A stretch of 64,000 nucleotides of DNA from Pseudomonas fragi (GTDB lineage: Bacteria; Pseudomonadota; Gammaproteobacteria; Pseudomonadales; Pseudomonadaceae). Position numbers and translations under genes: made by a program. The notes beneath the pieces were generated by a model that saw only the letters and a program-made list of their open reading frames with translations, was not told the DNA's origin and did no database searches. Each line of letters opens with the position of its first letter. Position 1 is the first letter of the stretch. Where the stretch lies: NCBI RefSeq assembly GCF_025426255.1, contig NZ_CP104861.1, forward strand, positions 1,240,001 through 1,304,000. The letters are read 5' to 3'. Below, in pieces: positions 62,388-64,000 of the stretch.

Positions 62388-64000
62388 ATGAAAACACTCT
62401 CTTCAACGCCTGACTTGATTGCCCGCTACTCGCTGCTGGGCAGTTTTGCCGAGCATGACTTTGCTCTACGCCCCACCTTTCAAGGCGTGATTGCCCAGCT
62501 CTTCAAGAGCCTGCTGCAAGATCAGTATCCGAACCTTGATACTGGCAGTGCGGTGCTCTGGATAGCCGAGCCGCTTGCGAACCAACCCCGTGGTTTTCGG
62601 TTTATGGCACTGGCTGACGTGCTGATGCAAAGCTATATCGATGCCACACCCGTAAGCCTGATAAAGGGCTTTCATCGCTTGACCACTGACTTGACAGTGC
62701 TGGCCCCGCAGCCCTTGCCGGTTGATCTGGAGCAGGTGCAAAAACTGGTCAATGACTGCGCGCCGTTGGTGGTTGATGTCTATCAGCAGGCGTTGGCACA
62801 GTTCTGGAGCGAAGCCAATCCCCTGTCCATCAGCCCGTTTCAATGGTTGCAGGAGGTCCTGCAGGTGGGGCTGCACGTAACCATCCCATTGTTGGACTTG
62901 CCTAATGAACAGTCGGCAGCATTAGCCGTCGCAGCACATTTCCCCTATAAAACGGCCCGCTCGAAAATGGCCGAAGAAACCCCGTTGCATACCTGGCTGG
63001 TCAATATTCAGTGTGTCCAGGCAACGGAGACACTGAATTTCCAGTTGCCCGGAACGGTTTTGATTACGCGGCAAATGTCAGATCGCCTGTTGATCCTCAG
63101 TTACTCGCTGAGCCGCGGAGTCGAGGTGTTTGACTCAATGCAGCAGTTTGCTGGCGTCTTGAGCCGACGCTTGCAAGGGACACTCATGGGGCCGTCATTT
63201 ACCTGGTCGTTGCAAGAGCCGGACGGAAATCTCTTTACCGGCCTGGCACTGACGCTGCTGGATGAACAATTGCGGCACTTGGCCCAGTTAGGGCAAACCG
63301 CTCAGGAGCAGCTCTGGAGTGTAGGGCGACTGGAACAAGCGCTGGATGCTGCGGGAGGAATGTTTGGGTTTTTCAGCCAGCAAGAGCGCTCCGAGTTCGA
63401 ACGGGTGATGTCCAAACTACCGCTGTGGCTCCAGCAGGCTACGGGCCAGGAGCAATTGGCTTACAGCAAGCTGATGGCCGCTCAAGCGAACGGGCAAATG
63501 CAGAGCCGGGGCCAAACTTTTCTGGACGACATTGCATTATTGCCGCAATACGCCGTTCAGACGCTTGCCACGCGGATTCAGCGGGACCAGCCGCATTCAA
63601 CGCTGGATGTATCGAAAGTCGAGATCCATGACGTGTCGATCGAAAACCTGCAATTGGGGTTACTGACGGAAGAGGTCATCCCACTGACTGAGTTTGCGCT
63701 GAAATACATCGGCGGCAAACCGGCGGGGCTGATGACCGTGAGTATTCAAGGGGGGCAGCCCGTACCTGTCTGGTTGACCTCGCGTTACGTAAAAGGCCTG
63801 CTGGAAGAGCTTGATATTGGCAGCCAGTACATCGCATTGCTCAAACGCCTGCTGATTGATGATCGGGTTGAATCGGCGCGGCGTCAGGTGTTGTACAAGC
63901 GCCAGTTGAGTACTCAATTACCCATGCTTGCGCTGGAAAAAAAGATCAGAGGGCAGGCTGGTTTCACGGATAACGGCTGGCAGATGCTTGATCACCTGCT
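62388..64000 (+). CDS. Large DUF6543/dermonecrotic toxin-like protein, N-terminal part
   Basis: An open frame from ATG 62388 to the right edge gives 537 residues with no stop. The protein resembles the long DUF6543 proteins of Pseudomonas: N-terminal MKTLSSTPDLIARYSLLGSF, SPFQWLQEVLQVGLH and the conserved TSRYVKGLLEELDIGSQYIALLKRLL near the right edge. Full-length relatives are 1,000 or more residues and may end in leucine-rich repeats and a NEL-type ubiquitin ligase or other toxin domain, which would lie outside the window. No signal peptide is seen. It lies 121 bases after the ABC transporter genes. A membrane-acting or host-directed toxin is inferred only from family memory. Confidence 0.75.
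   Translation, partial: MKTLSSTPDLIARYSLLGSFAEHDFALRPTFQGVIAQLFKSLLQDQYPNLDTGSAVLWIAEPLANQPRGFRFMALADVLMQSYIDATPVSLIKGFHRLTTDLTVLAPQPLPVDLEQVQKLVNDCAPLVVDVYQQALAQFWSEANPLSISPFQWLQEVLQVGLHVTIPLLDLPNEQSAALAVAAHFPYKTARSKMAEETPLHTWLVNIQCVQATETLNFQLPGTVLITRQMSDRLLILSYSLSRGVEVFDSMQQFAGVLSRRLQGTLMGPSFTWSLQEPDGNLFTGLALTLLDEQLRHLAQLGQTAQEQLWSVGRLEQALDAAGGMFGFFSQQERSEFERVMSKLPLWLQQATGQEQLAYSKLMAAQANGQMQSRGQTFLDDIALLPQYAVQTLATRIQRDQPHSTLDVSKVEIHDVSIENLQLGLLTEEVIPLTEFALKYIGGKPAGLMTVSIQGGQPVPVWLTSRYVKGLLEELDIGSQYIALLKRLLIDDRVESARRQVLYKRQLSTQLPMLALEKKIRGQAGFTDNGWQMLDHL

Overview
The window is chromosomal DNA of a Pseudomonas, most likely of the fluorescens/fragi side of the genus. The reasons are the sigX-oprF block with cmaX, crfX and cmpX, an acnD/prpF type methylcitrate operon, a GntR-prpB fusion of stop and start, a crowd of short Pseudomonas-type REP inverted repeats between genes, and gene orders that match from memory the P. 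aeruginosa stretches around PA1276-PA1288 and PA1769-PA1777. Nearly all of it reads as core genome. No insertion sequence, integrase, CRISPR array, rRNA operon or prophage was seen.

Layout. 1-4919: end of a cobalamin operon (cobD, cobQ, cobU, cobT, cobC, cobS) that makes and attaches the aminopropanol arm and lower ligand of B12; its junctions overlap except where a REP pair separates cobQ and cobU. 5015-6811: a MarR regulator, an MFS exporter and a 41-residue membrane peptide, with matching GGGTATATAC sites before regulator and exporter. 6863-9900: a periplasmic glutathione peroxidase, a FadL-type porin and two uncharacterised small proteins. 9901-10903 is a 1 kb stretch with no convincing gene. 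10904-12764: a short Sel1-like protein and rmuC. 12880-17742: a hybrid sensor kinase with a transporter-like sensor, divergent from a TDT/SLAC1-type anion transporter. 17878-19752: an MFS flippase fused to an acyltransferase. 19850-21248: sugE behind a clear guanidine-II riboswitch, and a BASS transporter. 21408-22328: rdgC, followed by a duplicated tRNA-Val/tRNA-Asp pair.

23271-27298: an iron-uptake cell-surface signalling unit (ECF sigma factor, FecR-like anti-sigma, TonB receptor) with a Fur box in front. 27566-29712: cysH and pabB. 29866-32923: a three-gene operon (retropepsin-like protease, inactive transglutaminase with membrane domain, ATP-grasp ligase) that looks like an uncharacterised peptide-modification system. 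33204-41633: the propionate (2-methylcitrate) operon under a GntR regulator. 41739-45115: divergent ppsR and ppsA. 45220-50849: hydrolase, rraA, cmaX, crfX, cmpX, sigX, oprF, an envelope-stress block. 50972-57388: pyrD, rmf, rlmKL, dacB, yggL. 58629-59298: three tandem tRNA-Glu/tRNA-Gly cassettes. 59544-62266: a quaternary-amine or histidine type ABC importer. 62388 to the right edge: the start of a large DUF6543 (dermonecrotic toxin-like) protein that runs off the window.

Nothing here is an obviously new mobile or defence system. The strongest candidates for new biology are the 29866-32923 ATP-grasp/7TM/retropepsin operon, the DUF6543 protein at the right edge, and the proposed switching geometry of the guanidine riboswitch. 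All homology statements rest on recognition of sequence and motifs by eye, without database searches.
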